From CAYSUS01 sp964434165 (GTDB taxonomy: Bacteria > Planctomycetota > Planctomycetia > Pirellulales > Thermoguttaceae): a DNA stretch of 64,000 nucleotides. Below the pieces are notes generated by a model. The model had not been told where the DNA came from and did not search any database. It saw nothing but the letters and a program-made list of their open reading frames with translations. The stretch lies in assembly GCA_964434165.1 (NCBI GenBank), contig CAYSUS010000016.1, positions 1 to 64,000 on the forward strand, written 5' to 3'. A program made the position numbers and the translations under genes. How positions within the stretch are numbered: position 1 is the stretch's first letter; each line of letters starts with the position of its first letter. Shown here piece after piece: positions 41,304-49,298 of this stretch.

Positions 41304-44300
41304 TTAGCGCGTGAGCTTCCGCCAAGCGATGTCCACGCGGGTGTGAACGCGGCCGGAGATCTCCAGGATATCGCGGCGGTCTTCGATGATCTCCTGAGCG
41401 GCCTTGTCGATGCCGATCCGCTCGACCTCCTGGCACATGAGGAGCACGCCGCTGGCATCGGGCAGCACGGTGGGCTGCGGCTGGAGCCCTGCCTCGGCTG
41501 CCTCGCGGCGCGTGGCCTCGACGGCGTCGTCGGGACAGATGATCAGCAGCCGGCGCGTCCCGCCGCAGTCCATCAGGCGGGGACGGCATTCCTCAAAGCA
41601 CTCGCGGAAGGGCCGGCTGTCTTCCTCCTGCGAATCGCCGCCTGCCAGCGCGCCCGCGACCCGGATCTCGTTCAGCGCGCGGGAAACCGCGGTCCGCGAT
41701 TCGGCGCGCAAGGACCGGACCAGCTTCGGTCGCAGGGCGGCCCCGTGCTCGAGCAGCCCACACAACCCTCCATGAGGCGTCAGGAGCGACTCGCGGAGAT
41801 GCGACTCCAGGGACGAGGCCATGTCCCCGACCCGGGCCCTCAGGGCACGGGCGATCTCCTGCCGGGCCTCTTCGGCCGGAGAGAGTCCCAGCTCGCGCCT
41901 GGCCCCGCCCCATCCCGAGGGCACGTCGAACTGGTCGGCCAGGTGCGTCAGCTCGCGCTGGAGGTCGGCCAGACGGTCGCCGACCTGCGAGACCTGGGCG
42001 CGGATCACACGGGCGAGAAGGATGGCTGCCGAAAGCACGAGCTGCTCGACGCGGGCCTGAGCGTACTGCATCCACCCCTCGTCGAGCTTCGGTCCCTCGC
42101 GCTTCACGCGTCCAAAGGAAAGCCACGACTTGACGTGGGCGCGGTCTGTGGATCTCGGGTCGAGCAGCGAATTCTGAAACGACTCCACGGCCGTCTGGAG
42201 GGTCTGCGACGAGGTACGCAACTCCTGCTCGATGGCGCGAAGCCGGGCGATGAACCAACCGGCCGCCTGACGGGCCCGCGGCAACCCCGCGTCCGGGGCA
42301 TCGACTCGCTTGAGGATCCAGGCGCCGACGGCCTCGGCCCGGGGGCTTCCCAGCCGACGAATCGGAGCCTCGATGCCGGGCTGGCGTACCTCGCAGTTGG
42401 GCGCCTCGGACTCGCCGTCCTCCGCTTCCAGGCCCAACGCCTCGCGAATGGCCCGCAGCAGTCCGGCCGCGGAAGGGCCTGCGCCCCCGCCGTCGTTCCC
42501 GGCCTGGTCGAGGAACTGGTTGAACAACTCGCTGAAGAACTCGTCCGGCTCGGCGCCGAGATGCACGGTGATCACCTCGCGGGCGATCTCCACGAAGGCC
42601 TCCCGATTGATCCCGATCCTTGCCGCGTGCTGCTCGAACTCCTCATCCACTGGGGGCTCGGCAGGGCTCGTCTGTTTGGAGGGCAAGGGCCTGGGTCCGC
42701 CCAATCCGGGCTTGGTCCCCCCCTGCTCCGGTTCCTGTCGGCGACCGAGCCACCGCTCGACGATCGTCCGAGCCAGCAGTTTCATCGCCGTACCCAACAC
42801 GCCCGACTGGGAAGTACCCACCTGGCGCAGCCCGAAGGTCCTCAGGTCGGGGCGACCGGTTTCGCGAAGGCACTGGAGGCTGTCGTCCCGGCACCGATCG
42901 AAGAAGGCCGACGAGCTCGTGGCGGCGTTGAGGAACAGATAGTCGGCTAACTGCTCCACGCCCGATTCGAACTGGCTCTCGTCGAGTTCGTCGCCCAGGT
43001 GCAGGAGATGGGTCGTATCGAATGCCGGGGTCCCGGCGGGCGAGGCCGGCAATTGGAGCGCCGGATCGCCGGGATGCCCGATCGCCGCGCAGTGGCTGAG
43101 CTCGGTCAGTAGGCTGTGGGCGTTCGCGGCCGCGACCTGCTTCTCGTTCGGTCCACGCCCGGTCCCGTACACCAGCAGACCGTGGACGAACGACGGGGCG
43201 TCGTCGTATCCGATCTCGCCAAGGATCTCGCGGATGGCGTAGCCCAAGTCGAGGACCATGCCGCTGCCCGTCCCGCCGCAGATCGACGACACGACGAACA
43301 CCCGGGGCGGGCCTTCGGCCGGCTCCAGGCCAAGGACTCTGGCCGAGGCGTAGTGGGCGTCGGGGGAGGCCACGTCCTTGAGCATCTGGCGCAGCCGATC
43401 CACGATCTGGGCGGCATGGTCCACGAGGGCGAGACGGCCCAGCGGTCGGATTCCCTCGGTCTGGAGCGACCGCGGGATGTTGTAGAGCCATCGGCGGCTG
43501 AGCCATCCCAAGAGCTTGCGCGAGGCGTTCCGGTACTCATGGGGTGCGCGCAGTGGCGCCGGCACCGTGTCGGCGTGTCCCAGGGCGGTGGCCTCGTCGC
43601 CGCGGGCAGCCGCGGCGCACGCCTTCGCGTCGGAGTCGATGAGCAAGGTCTGCACGGCCGGCAAGGCGTCGGCGCGGCCGAAGCGGTCGTGCAGCCGTCC
43701 CCGAAATTGCCGCAGGACCCGGGCGGCCAGACCGCCGACGCCGACGACCAGCGTGGGCCGAAACCGGGCTTCGCCGGGACGGACCACGATCGGTTCCGCG
43801 TTGATAACCGCCGGTGCCCCGGCCGCGGACGCGGCGGATGCCTTGTCCCGCGGCCGGGCTCCCGGCGTGGCCTCACGGTGAACGGCGCTTCCATGCCGAG
43901 GTGGGGTGGCGGCGGCGGGTGGGTGCGGCGAATCGTCGGCAACGCCGCGGTAGGTTTCGGTCGGTGAGTACTCGTCGCGATGCAACGGCGGGGCGGTCTG
44001 GGTCCGCAACGATTCCAGACCCGCGCGGAAGGGGTCCTGATCCTCCGACGCCGCGGAGGTGACCGCCTTGGAGTGCCGAGCCGACGGGTCGGCTGGCTGT
44101 CCGTCAGACGGCTGGCCGGACTGCCGGATCGCCTCGACCGAGAGCGTGGCGTGGCCGGTGAGCGAAGCGGTGTCGCCCTGTTCGGCGGTCGGCGGTTCGG
44201 GGTCGGGTCGGCTGCCCCGCGCGCCCCCCGGGTCGAGCAGGGCCTCGACCATCGCGCGGCAGCTTGGGAAACGGTCCGCGGGATCCTTCGAGAGCGCCCG

Positions 44301-45029
44301 CGCCACGGCGGCCTTGTCCGCCTCGGGAAGCGGACCGAGGCGCGGTCTGGCGTTGAGGTGCTGGGCCGCCAGTTGGGCGGGCGTGCGACCCGGAAACGGC
44401 AGCACGCCCGTCAGCATCTCCTGGTAAACGATGGCCAGGCTGTACTGATCGCTGTGCAGGCTCGGCCGCCCTTCATAGACCTCGGGCGAGGCGTAGATCG
44501 GCGTGAGACCTCCCATCAGCGACACCGTCGCGTCGTGGATGTCCTTGACCAGCCCGAAGTCGGCCACCTTGACGCGGCCGCCGAGGACCAGGAGGTTCTC
44601 GGGTTTCACGTCGAGGTGCTGGAGCGAGTAGTGCTCGCTCATGTAGTCCAGTGCGTCCGCCGCATCGCGGAGATAGACGAGCAGCTCGGCACGGCCGATG
44701 CCCGCCGCCCCCTGCTTCTTGCACTCCTCGAAGCGGTCTTTCAGGCTCTGGTCCGCCAGCTCGGTGATGATCACCAACTGGCCATCGACCACCTCGATCC
44801 GCTCCAACGAGAGGAGAAAGGGGTGGCGGACCTCCTTGATTCGGTTCAGGGCCTTCAGCTCGCACGCCGCCCGCTGCTCATCCAGGCAGCCGAAGACGAA
44901 CTTCATCGCCTTGGTCAGACCGCCCGGCGCGTCCACCTTCCACACCTCGCCGTAGCCGCCGGCCCCGATGCGCTGCTTGAGCGTATAACCGGCGATCGGC
45001 TCGGGGGATCGGAGGACGGAAGATGGCAC
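41304..45029 (-). CDS. Ser/Thr protein kinase fused to a tubulin-like domain
   Basis: 1241 residues from GTG 45029 (no ATG near; weak Shine-Dalgarno). Residues 14-270 are a complete Hanks-type kinase: Gly loop IGAGGYGEV (21-29), ATP Lys43, helix-C Glu57, HLD catalytic loop (138-140, a non-RD form) in HLDVKPENLL, DFG at 157-159, and SPE at 181-183. A disordered Pro/Ala-rich linker spans 270-420. From 424 a tubulin/FtsZ-like domain (Tubulin_2 type) begins with TLVVGVGGLAARVLRQF and holds the nucleotide-loop signature CGGTGSG at 584-590. Long helical regions fill the C-terminal half. There is no transmembrane segment, so it is cytoplasmic. It follows the FHA protein by 15 bp, and its phosphothreonines are a likely FHA target. 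Confidence 0.9.
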   Translation of the reverse strand: MPSSVLRSPEPIAGYTLKQRIGAGGYGEVWKVDAPGGLTKAMKFVFGCLDEQRAACELKALNRIKEVRHPFLLSLERIEVVDGQLVIITELADQSLKDRFEECKKQGAAGIGRAELLVYLRDAADALDYMSEHYSLQHLDVKPENLLVLGGRVKVADFGLVKDIHDATVSLMGGLTPIYASPEVYEGRPSLHSDQYSLAIVYQEMLTGVLPFPGRTPAQLAAQHLNARPRLGPLPEADKAAVARALSKDPADRFPSCRAMVEALLDPGGARGSRPDPEPPTAEQGDTASLTGHATLSVEAIRQSGQPSDGQPADPSARHSKAVTSAASEDQDPFRAGLESLRTQTAPPLHRDEYSPTETYRGVADDSPHPPAAATPPRHGSAVHREATPGARPRDKASAASAAGAPAVINAEPIVVRPGEARFRPTLVVGVGGLAARVLRQFRGRLHDRFGRADALPAVQTLLIDSDAKACAAAARGDEATALGHADTVPAPLRAPHEYRNASRKLLGWLSRRWLYNIPRSLQTEGIRPLGRLALVDHAAQIVDRLRQMLKDVASPDAHYASARVLGLEPAEGPPRVFVVSSICGGTGSGMVLDLGYAIREILGEIGYDDAPSFVHGLLVYGTGRGPNEKQVAAANAHSLLTELSHCAAIGHPGDPALQLPASPAGTPAFDTTHLLHLGDELDESQFESGVEQLADYLFLNAATSSSAFFDRCRDDSLQCLRETGRPDLRTFGLRQVGTSQSGVLGTAMKLLARTIVERWLGRRQEPEQGGTKPGLGGPRPLPSKQTSPAEPPVDEEFEQHAARIGINREAFVEIAREVITVHLGAEPDEFFSELFNQFLDQAGNDGGGAGPSAAGLLRAIREALGLEAEDGESEAPNCEVRQPGIEAPIRRLGSPRAEAVGAWILKRVDAPDAGLPRARQAAGWFIARLRAIEQELRTSSQTLQTAVESFQNSLLDPRSTDRAHVKSWLSFGRVKREGPKLDEGWMQYAQARVEQLVLSAAILLARVIRAQVSQVGDRLADLQRELTHLADQFDVPSGWGGARRELGLSPAEEARQEIARALRARVGDMASSLESHLRESLLTPHGGLCGLLEHGAALRPKLVRSLRAESRTAVSRALNEIRVAGALAGGDSQEEDSRPFRECFEECRPRLMDCGGTRRLLIICPDDAVEATRREAAEAGLQPQPTVLPDASGVLLMCQEVERIGIDKAAQEIIEDRRDILEISGRVHTRVDIAWRKLTR

Positions 45030-45044
45030 GGTCGGCGCTTTCGT

Positions 45045-46223
45045 CTAGGTCTTGCGGAGGCGCAAGCCGGTGCCGGTCGAGTGGCTGCCGGCGTTGAGCC
45101 AGGCGTGCAGGGGCTTGGGACAGCCGTAGAAGTCCCCCTGCGCCAGGCGGCATCCGAGCTGGCGACATGCCTCGGCCTCGGGCTGCGTCTGGATCCCGGT
45201 GGCGATGATCTGACAGCCCAGCTTGCGGGCCGAGGCGACGACCGCTTCGACCTGGCGCTTGCGCTGCGGATTCTGGTCGATGCCGCTACTGAGCGTGGGC
45301 GCCAGCTCCAGGAAGTCCGGCCGCACCTCGGCGGTGCGCCCGGCGTCCAGCTCCGAGGCGCTGGAGCCGTCCTGCGAGATCCCGATGCCCATCTCGCGCA
45401 TCTGGTGCCGAAGCCGGCAGGCGTAAGGACTGTCGGAGACCGCGCTCTCCGGCATGCGCACGACGAGGCGCTGTCCCGGCGAGAGCGCGCCCCGCAGCCG
45501 CCCGACCGATTCGACCAGGCCGGCCGCGCCGATCTCCGACGAATGGAGCGAAACGAAGACGTCCAGTTCCCCCGGCAACACCGCCGCCTCTTCCACGGCC
45601 ACGATCCTCCGCATCTGACGCAGCCGGGCGGTGAGCCGGCAATCGAGGGCCAGCACGGCCTGGCGCGCCGCAGGCATGTGGAGCTCGCGCAGGTCCTCGG
45701 TAATCGCTTCGTATCCGACGACCTTGCCCGTCTCCAGATCCACGAGCGGCTGGAACAGGCTCTCCACGCCGCGGTGCATCAGGGCCTCGTGCAGGCGGCG
45801 CACCTCGCGAATCATCTCCACGCCCGGATCGCACGATGCGCCGAGATCGTCGGCCAATTGCATGACCTGGGTGGCGGCGCCTCGCGGGAACCGGGAGTGG
45901 CCGCAGAAGAAGTTGAACTCGACGTCGGCGACGAGAAGGATGTCGCCGTCGCTCAAGGGCGCCTCGTGAACCCGCTGCCCGTTGAGGAACGTGCCGTTGG
46001 TGCTGCCCAGGTCCTTCACCCGGTAGGTGTCGCCTTCGACCACGATGACCGCGTGCTCGCGCGAGACCCGCGTGGACTGCAAAGGCAGGTTGGTGGACTC
46101 GTTGCGGCCGATCGAAAAGGGCGTCTGTTCCAGGGGGACCTGCTCCGGAGGACCGCCGTCGGTGGGATAGTACTCCAGCCAGGGCTGGCCCACGGCAGGC
46201 TCGTGCATCAGTTGCGTTTGCAT
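45045..46223 (-). CDS. FHA domain protein with degenerate EAL domain
   Basis: 392 residues from ATG 46223. The frame is open further upstream (ATG 46370 possible); I chose 46223 because the FHA fold begins soon after, though its Shine-Dalgarno is poor. FHA domain about 30-105 with GR (39-40), SREH (54-57) and LGSTNGT (72-78), all the phosphothreonine-binding residues. Residues 150-390 are EAL-like: FQPLVDLETGKVVGYEAITE and LGCQIIATGIQTQPEAEACR, LGCRLAQGDFYGCPKPL. EAL reads EAI, the metal-site Asn position reads SLHSSE, and the DDFG loop is replaced by SQDGSSASEL, so phosphodiesterase activity is unlikely. First gene of the operon with the kinase-tubulin fusion. Confidence 0.88.
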   Translation of the reverse strand: MQTQLMHEPAVGQPWLEYYPTDGGPPEQVPLEQTPFSIGRNESTNLPLQSTRVSREHAVIVVEGDTYRVKDLGSTNGTFLNGQRVHEAPLSDGDILLVADVEFNFFCGHSRFPRGAATQVMQLADDLGASCDPGVEMIREVRRLHEALMHRGVESLFQPLVDLETGKVVGYEAITEDLRELHMPAARQAVLALDCRLTARLRQMRRIVAVEEAAVLPGELDVFVSLHSSEIGAAGLVESVGRLRGALSPGQRLVVRMPESAVSDSPYACRLRHQMREMGIGISQDGSSASELDAGRTAEVRPDFLELAPTLSSGIDQNPQRKRQVEAVVASARKLGCQIIATGIQTQPEAEACRQLGCRLAQGDFYGCPKPLHAWLNAGSHSTGTGLRLRKT

Positions 46224-46633
46224 AACGTCCAACCAGTCGGCCCGGTCGCGCCGGCGGCAAACGAGGGGGTGCGGTGCGGCCCCACCGCCCGCGGCGTCTG
46301 TAGCGCTCCCGATGTTCGAGACGAGGTGCTCCGCGGCATGCCTGCGCCCCCGCCGCTCCAGCGTGTTCATCCTGGAGATCCGCGGGACGGGCGCATCGCA
46401 CCAAAAGTATAGCATAGCTCCCGACCCCCGCTCGCTCGGGGGCGGCCCGAGAGGCCGCGGGGGCGCGGGGAACCGGCAGGCCGACGGCCGGCGGTCCCAT
46501 GCGCCGAGCCCCGGGCCGGCTTTGAGCTAGACTTGTCGAGGGCCCGCCGCGCGCCGCCGCGCCGATTCGGGGGTCGTGCGCGTCGGCTGCGCTGCTGAGG
46601 ACACCCCCTCCGCATTCCGGAGACGACTCGACC
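46224..46633. other. 410-bp divergent promoter region of the signalling block
   Basis: Separates the minus-strand FHA/kinase operon from the plus-strand receiver-GGDEF gene. It holds an extended -10 candidate for the minus strand (46406-46414) and a TAGACT at 46528-46533 that could serve the plus strand. Apart from a possible N-terminal extension of the FHA gene, no gene is seen. Confidence 0.5.
46406..46414 (-). promoter_or_regulatory. Extended -10 promoter candidate for the FHA/kinase operon
   Basis: Minus strand TGC-TATACT, an extended -10 box, in an otherwise GC-rich region. No matching -35. It would give a leader of about 175 nt to ATG 46223. Confidence 0.4.
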
Positions 46634-48040
46634 ATGGGCGGTTCCGCCAAGCCGCGACGCTTGCAGGTGCTGATCCTGTCGGACGACCGCAGGACGCTCC
46701 GGCATCTCTCCAGGTTTCTCGGGGCCCTGGCCTACGACGTGCGGCAGGTGACCGCCGTGGAGCATGCGGTGGCGGTGCTTCAATGCCGCCCCCCAGACTT
46801 CCTGATCGTCGATTCCGAGGCGATCGCCCGGAGCGGCCGCGACCTGTCCCGGCTGGCAGGCCAGCCTACCGCGCTGACCCGCGCGTTCACGTTCCTGATC
46901 CTCGACAAGCCCGACCTCGAGGTGGTCACCCAGGCCATCGAGGCCGGCATCGACGACTTCCTCGCCAAGCCGATCGTGTATGCCGAGCTGCTGGTCCGCC
47001 TCCGCGCCGGCGCCCGCGTGTTGGAGTTCGAACGTCGGTTGCGGGACCAGGCCGACGTCGATCCGCACACCGGTCTGCCCAACCGGCACGTCCTCGAGGA
47101 GCGGATCCGCAAGGAGCTGGCCCAGCCGAGCCCCGACCGCAACCCGCCCGCTTGCGCGCTTATCGATGTGGACTTCCTCGGCCAGATCAACGACGCGCGG
47201 GGTTGGGCGGCGGGCGATCGCGTCATTCGCGCGGTGGCCGGGGACCTGTTCCCGCTCTGCTCCTCGCCCCACTTGCTGGCTTCCCTGGGAGGCGGCCGCT
47301 TCGCGGCCCTGCTCGCGGACACGACCGTCGAGGGAGCCGCCCAGTGGGCCGAGCGCGCGGCCGGCCTGGTGGCCGACGCCGAGATCGACCTGGACGGCGA
47401 GCCGATGCGCGCGACCGCCAGCTTCGGCGTCGCGGCGCCGGCTGACGACGACCGGTCTCCCGACGCGCTGCTGGAGCGGGCCGAGCGGGCCCTCGTCATG
47501 GCCAAGCACTCGGGCCGCAACTGCGTGGCGACCTACGGCCAGTTCGACGAGGAGTCGGCCCTGTGGGCCGACCTGGCCGCGCCCGGCAAGATGTTCGAAC
47601 GGACCGTGGCCCGCGACGTGATGCAGCCCTGCACGCTCGTGCTCCGCGCCCGCCAGACCGTGGAGCAGGCCGCCGCGATGTTCCACCGCACCGGCCTGGG
47701 CGAGCTGCCCGTGGTGGACAACGACGGGCGCGTGGTGGGAATCGTCACCGAGGAGGCCGTCCTCGATCAACCCTCCGGCGAGGCCTCCTACGCCCGCGTG
47801 GCCGAGATCATGGATCCCGACGTGGCCGCCTACGATGAGGACACGCCGCTGGCCACGCTCATCGAGTTCCTCACCCAGGGCTCGCAGTCGCTGGCCGTGA
47901 TCGTCAGCGGCGGAAGACCGACCGGCATCGTCAGCTCGTCGGGGCTGGCCGTGCTCAGCGAGCCGCTCAACGCCGAGACCTTCGCCCACGTGGGACGCTA
48001 CTCGGCGGGCAGCGAATACCTGCTGGTCCGCGATCTCTGA
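46634..48040 (+). CDS. Receiver - degenerate GGDEF - CBS pair signalling protein
   Basis: 468 residues. Residues 10-125 are a response-regulator receiver: LILSDDRRT with the acidic pair, phospho-acceptor Asp60 in FLIVDSEA, and Lys112 in DDFLAKPI. Residues 140-305 are a GGDEF domain (DPHTGLPNRHVLEERI, ALIDVDFLGQINDARGW), but the active-site loop is GGGRF (219-223) instead of GG(D/E)EF and no RxxD inhibitory site precedes it, so diguanylate cyclase activity is doubtful. Residues 323-440 are two CBS repeats (RDVMQPCTLVLRARQTVEQA, ELPVVDNDGRVVGIVTEEAV, AEIMDPDVAAYDEDTPLA) that normally bind adenine nucleotides. It diverges from the FHA/kinase-tubulin operon. Start at ATG 46634 without a strong Shine-Dalgarno. 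Confidence 0.9.
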   Translation: MGGSAKPRRLQVLILSDDRRTLRHLSRFLGALAYDVRQVTAVEHAVAVLQCRPPDFLIVDSEAIARSGRDLSRLAGQPTALTRAFTFLILDKPDLEVVTQAIEAGIDDFLAKPIVYAELLVRLRAGARVLEFERRLRDQADVDPHTGLPNRHVLEERIRKELAQPSPDRNPPACALIDVDFLGQINDARGWAAGDRVIRAVAGDLFPLCSSPHLLASLGGGRFAALLADTTVEGAAQWAERAAGLVADAEIDLDGEPMRATASFGVAAPADDDRSPDALLERAERALVMAKHSGRNCVATYGQFDEESALWADLAAPGKMFERTVARDVMQPCTLVLRARQTVEQAAAMFHRTGLGELPVVDNDGRVVGIVTEEAVLDQPSGEASYARVAEIMDPDVAAYDEDTPLATLIEFLTQGSQSLAVIVSGGRPTGIVSSSGLAVLSEPLNAETFAHVGRYSAGSEYLLVRDL

Positions 48041-48043
48041 ATC

Positions 48044-48160
48044 GCCTTGCGCGATTCCCGGGAAACGGGAAAGGGGTTGGGACCCTTCTGTGCGAAGCAC
48101 CCTGTGGGCCGTACCGGCACAAGGGCCCCGCGGCCTCTTCCCTCCCAGGATCGCGCACGG
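48044..48160 (+). repeat. Dispersed palindromic intergenic element, copy C
   Basis: Begins 3 bp after the receiver-GGDEF-CBS stop with CCTTGCGCGATTCCCGGG and ends with CCCAGGATCGCGCACGG, so its outer ends are inverted relative to one another. Contains GTGCGAAGCACCC and GGGCCG in the same order as copies A and B. Confidence 0.7.
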
Positions 48161-48204
48161 CCGTTTCGCCCACCGACGGCCCTCCGTGCCCCGGCGGTGC
48201 GGGC

Positions 48205-48210
48205 TATACT
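48205..48210 (+). promoter_or_regulatory. Candidate -10 box for the glycosyltransferase operon
   Basis: TATACT about 60 bp before the glycosyltransferase ATG, in a strongly GC-rich stretch. The -35 is not recognisable. Confidence 0.4.
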
Positions 48211-48272
48211 GGGATCGGTGACCCGCCCGCAGGGCGGCCCCTCGCCGCTCCGATCCAGTCGCCAGGCAAGCC

Positions 48273-49298
48273 ATGCCCGACGATCCGCAAACGCCACCGG
48301 CCGCCGCGCGCCGCCGCACGCTCGACGCGGCGAAGACCGTCTCGCTGGTCATCCCCTGCTACAACGAGACGGGCGTGCTGCCGGCCCTCTTCGATCGGGT
48401 CTCGGCGGCGGCCCGGCAGTGGCCCGCGGCCGTGGAGGTCGTGCTGGTGGACGACGGCTCGACCGACGGCACGTGGGAGGCCATCGAGGAGGCCCACCGC
48501 CGCGACGCCCGCTTCCGCGGCGTGCGCCTGTCGCGCAACTTCGGCCACCAGACGGCCCTGTGGACCGGCCTGAAGCACGCCACGGGCGACCTGGTCGCCG
48601 TGCTCGACGCCGACCTCCAGGACCCGCCGGAGGTCCTCCCCCGCCTGTTCGCCGAGTGGGAGCAGGGCTGCGACGTGGCGTACGCCGTGCGCACCAAGCG
48701 CAAGGAAGGGCTGCTGATGCGAACCGCCTACAGCGCCTTCTACCGCTTGCTCGCCTTCCTCTCCAACGTGCCCATCCCTCTCGACAGCGGCGATTTCTGC
48801 GTCATGGACCGCCGCGTCGTGCGCGCGATGCTCCGCACCGCCGAGATGGACCCGTTCGTGCGCGGCATCCGCGCGTGGGTCGGCTTCCGGCAGAAGGGCG
48901 TGCCGTACGAGCGCGACGCCCGGGCCGGGGGCGAGGCCAAGTACACGCTGCGCAAGCTCGCGCGCCTGGCCGTCGGCGGAATCCTCAGCTTCTCCACGCG
49001 GCCGCTCCGCATCGCGGCCTGGCTGGGGCTGGGCGTTTCACTCCTTTCCTTCGCGTTCGCCGTGTTCACGCTCCTCCAGCGGATCTTCGCCGCCCAGTTC
49101 GCCAAGATCGGCCTGGAGCCGGTGCCGGGCTTCGCCACCATCGTTTGCGCCATCTTCTTCCTCGGGGGCGTGCAGCTCGTCTGCCTGGGCATCCTCGGCG
49201 AGTACGTCGGCCGGATCTACGAGAACGTCAAGGGCCGGCCGCAGTCGGTGATCGATTGCACGCTGGGCTTCGACGCGCGCGGGGAGCACGGCCCATGA
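48273..49298 (+). CDS. Family 2 membrane glycosyltransferase (polyprenyl-phosphate type)
   Basis: 341 residues. GT-A domain: VSLVIPCYNETGVLPAL, VEVVLVDDGSTDGTWEAI, LSRNFGHQTALWTGL and the metal-binding DADLQDPPEVL. LDSGDFCVMDRRVVRAM follows. Two C-terminal hydrophobic helices (IAAWLGLGVSLLSFAFAVFT; TIVCAIFFLGGVQLVCLGI) end in LGEYVGRIYENVKGRPQ. This is the layout of ArnC/GtrB/DPM1-like enzymes that load a sugar onto undecaprenyl phosphate at the inner membrane. It overlaps the following FAD oxidoreductase by 4 bp (ATGA), so the two products probably act together in making a lipid-linked sugar or surface glycan. Confidence 0.93.
   Translation: MPDDPQTPPAAARRRTLDAAKTVSLVIPCYNETGVLPALFDRVSAAARQWPAAVEVVLVDDGSTDGTWEAIEEAHRRDARFRGVRLSRNFGHQTALWTGLKHATGDLVAVLDADLQDPPEVLPRLFAEWEQGCDVAYAVRTKRKEGLLMRTAYSAFYRLLAFLSNVPIPLDSGDFCVMDRRVVRAMLRTAEMDPFVRGIRAWVGFRQKGVPYERDARAGGEAKYTLRKLARLAVGGILSFSTRPLRIAAWLGLGVSLLSFAFAVFTLLQRIFAAQFAKIGLEPVPGFATIVCAIFFLGGVQLVCLGILGEYVGRIYENVKGRPQSVIDCTLGFDARGEHGP

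Noticed and set aside
45045..46223. Active c-di-GMP phosphodiesterase
   Set aside because: EAL reads EAI, the metal-site Asn position is changed and the DDFG loop is missing.
46634..48040. Active diguanylate cyclase
   Set aside because: GGDEF loop reads GGGRF, so catalysis is doubtful.
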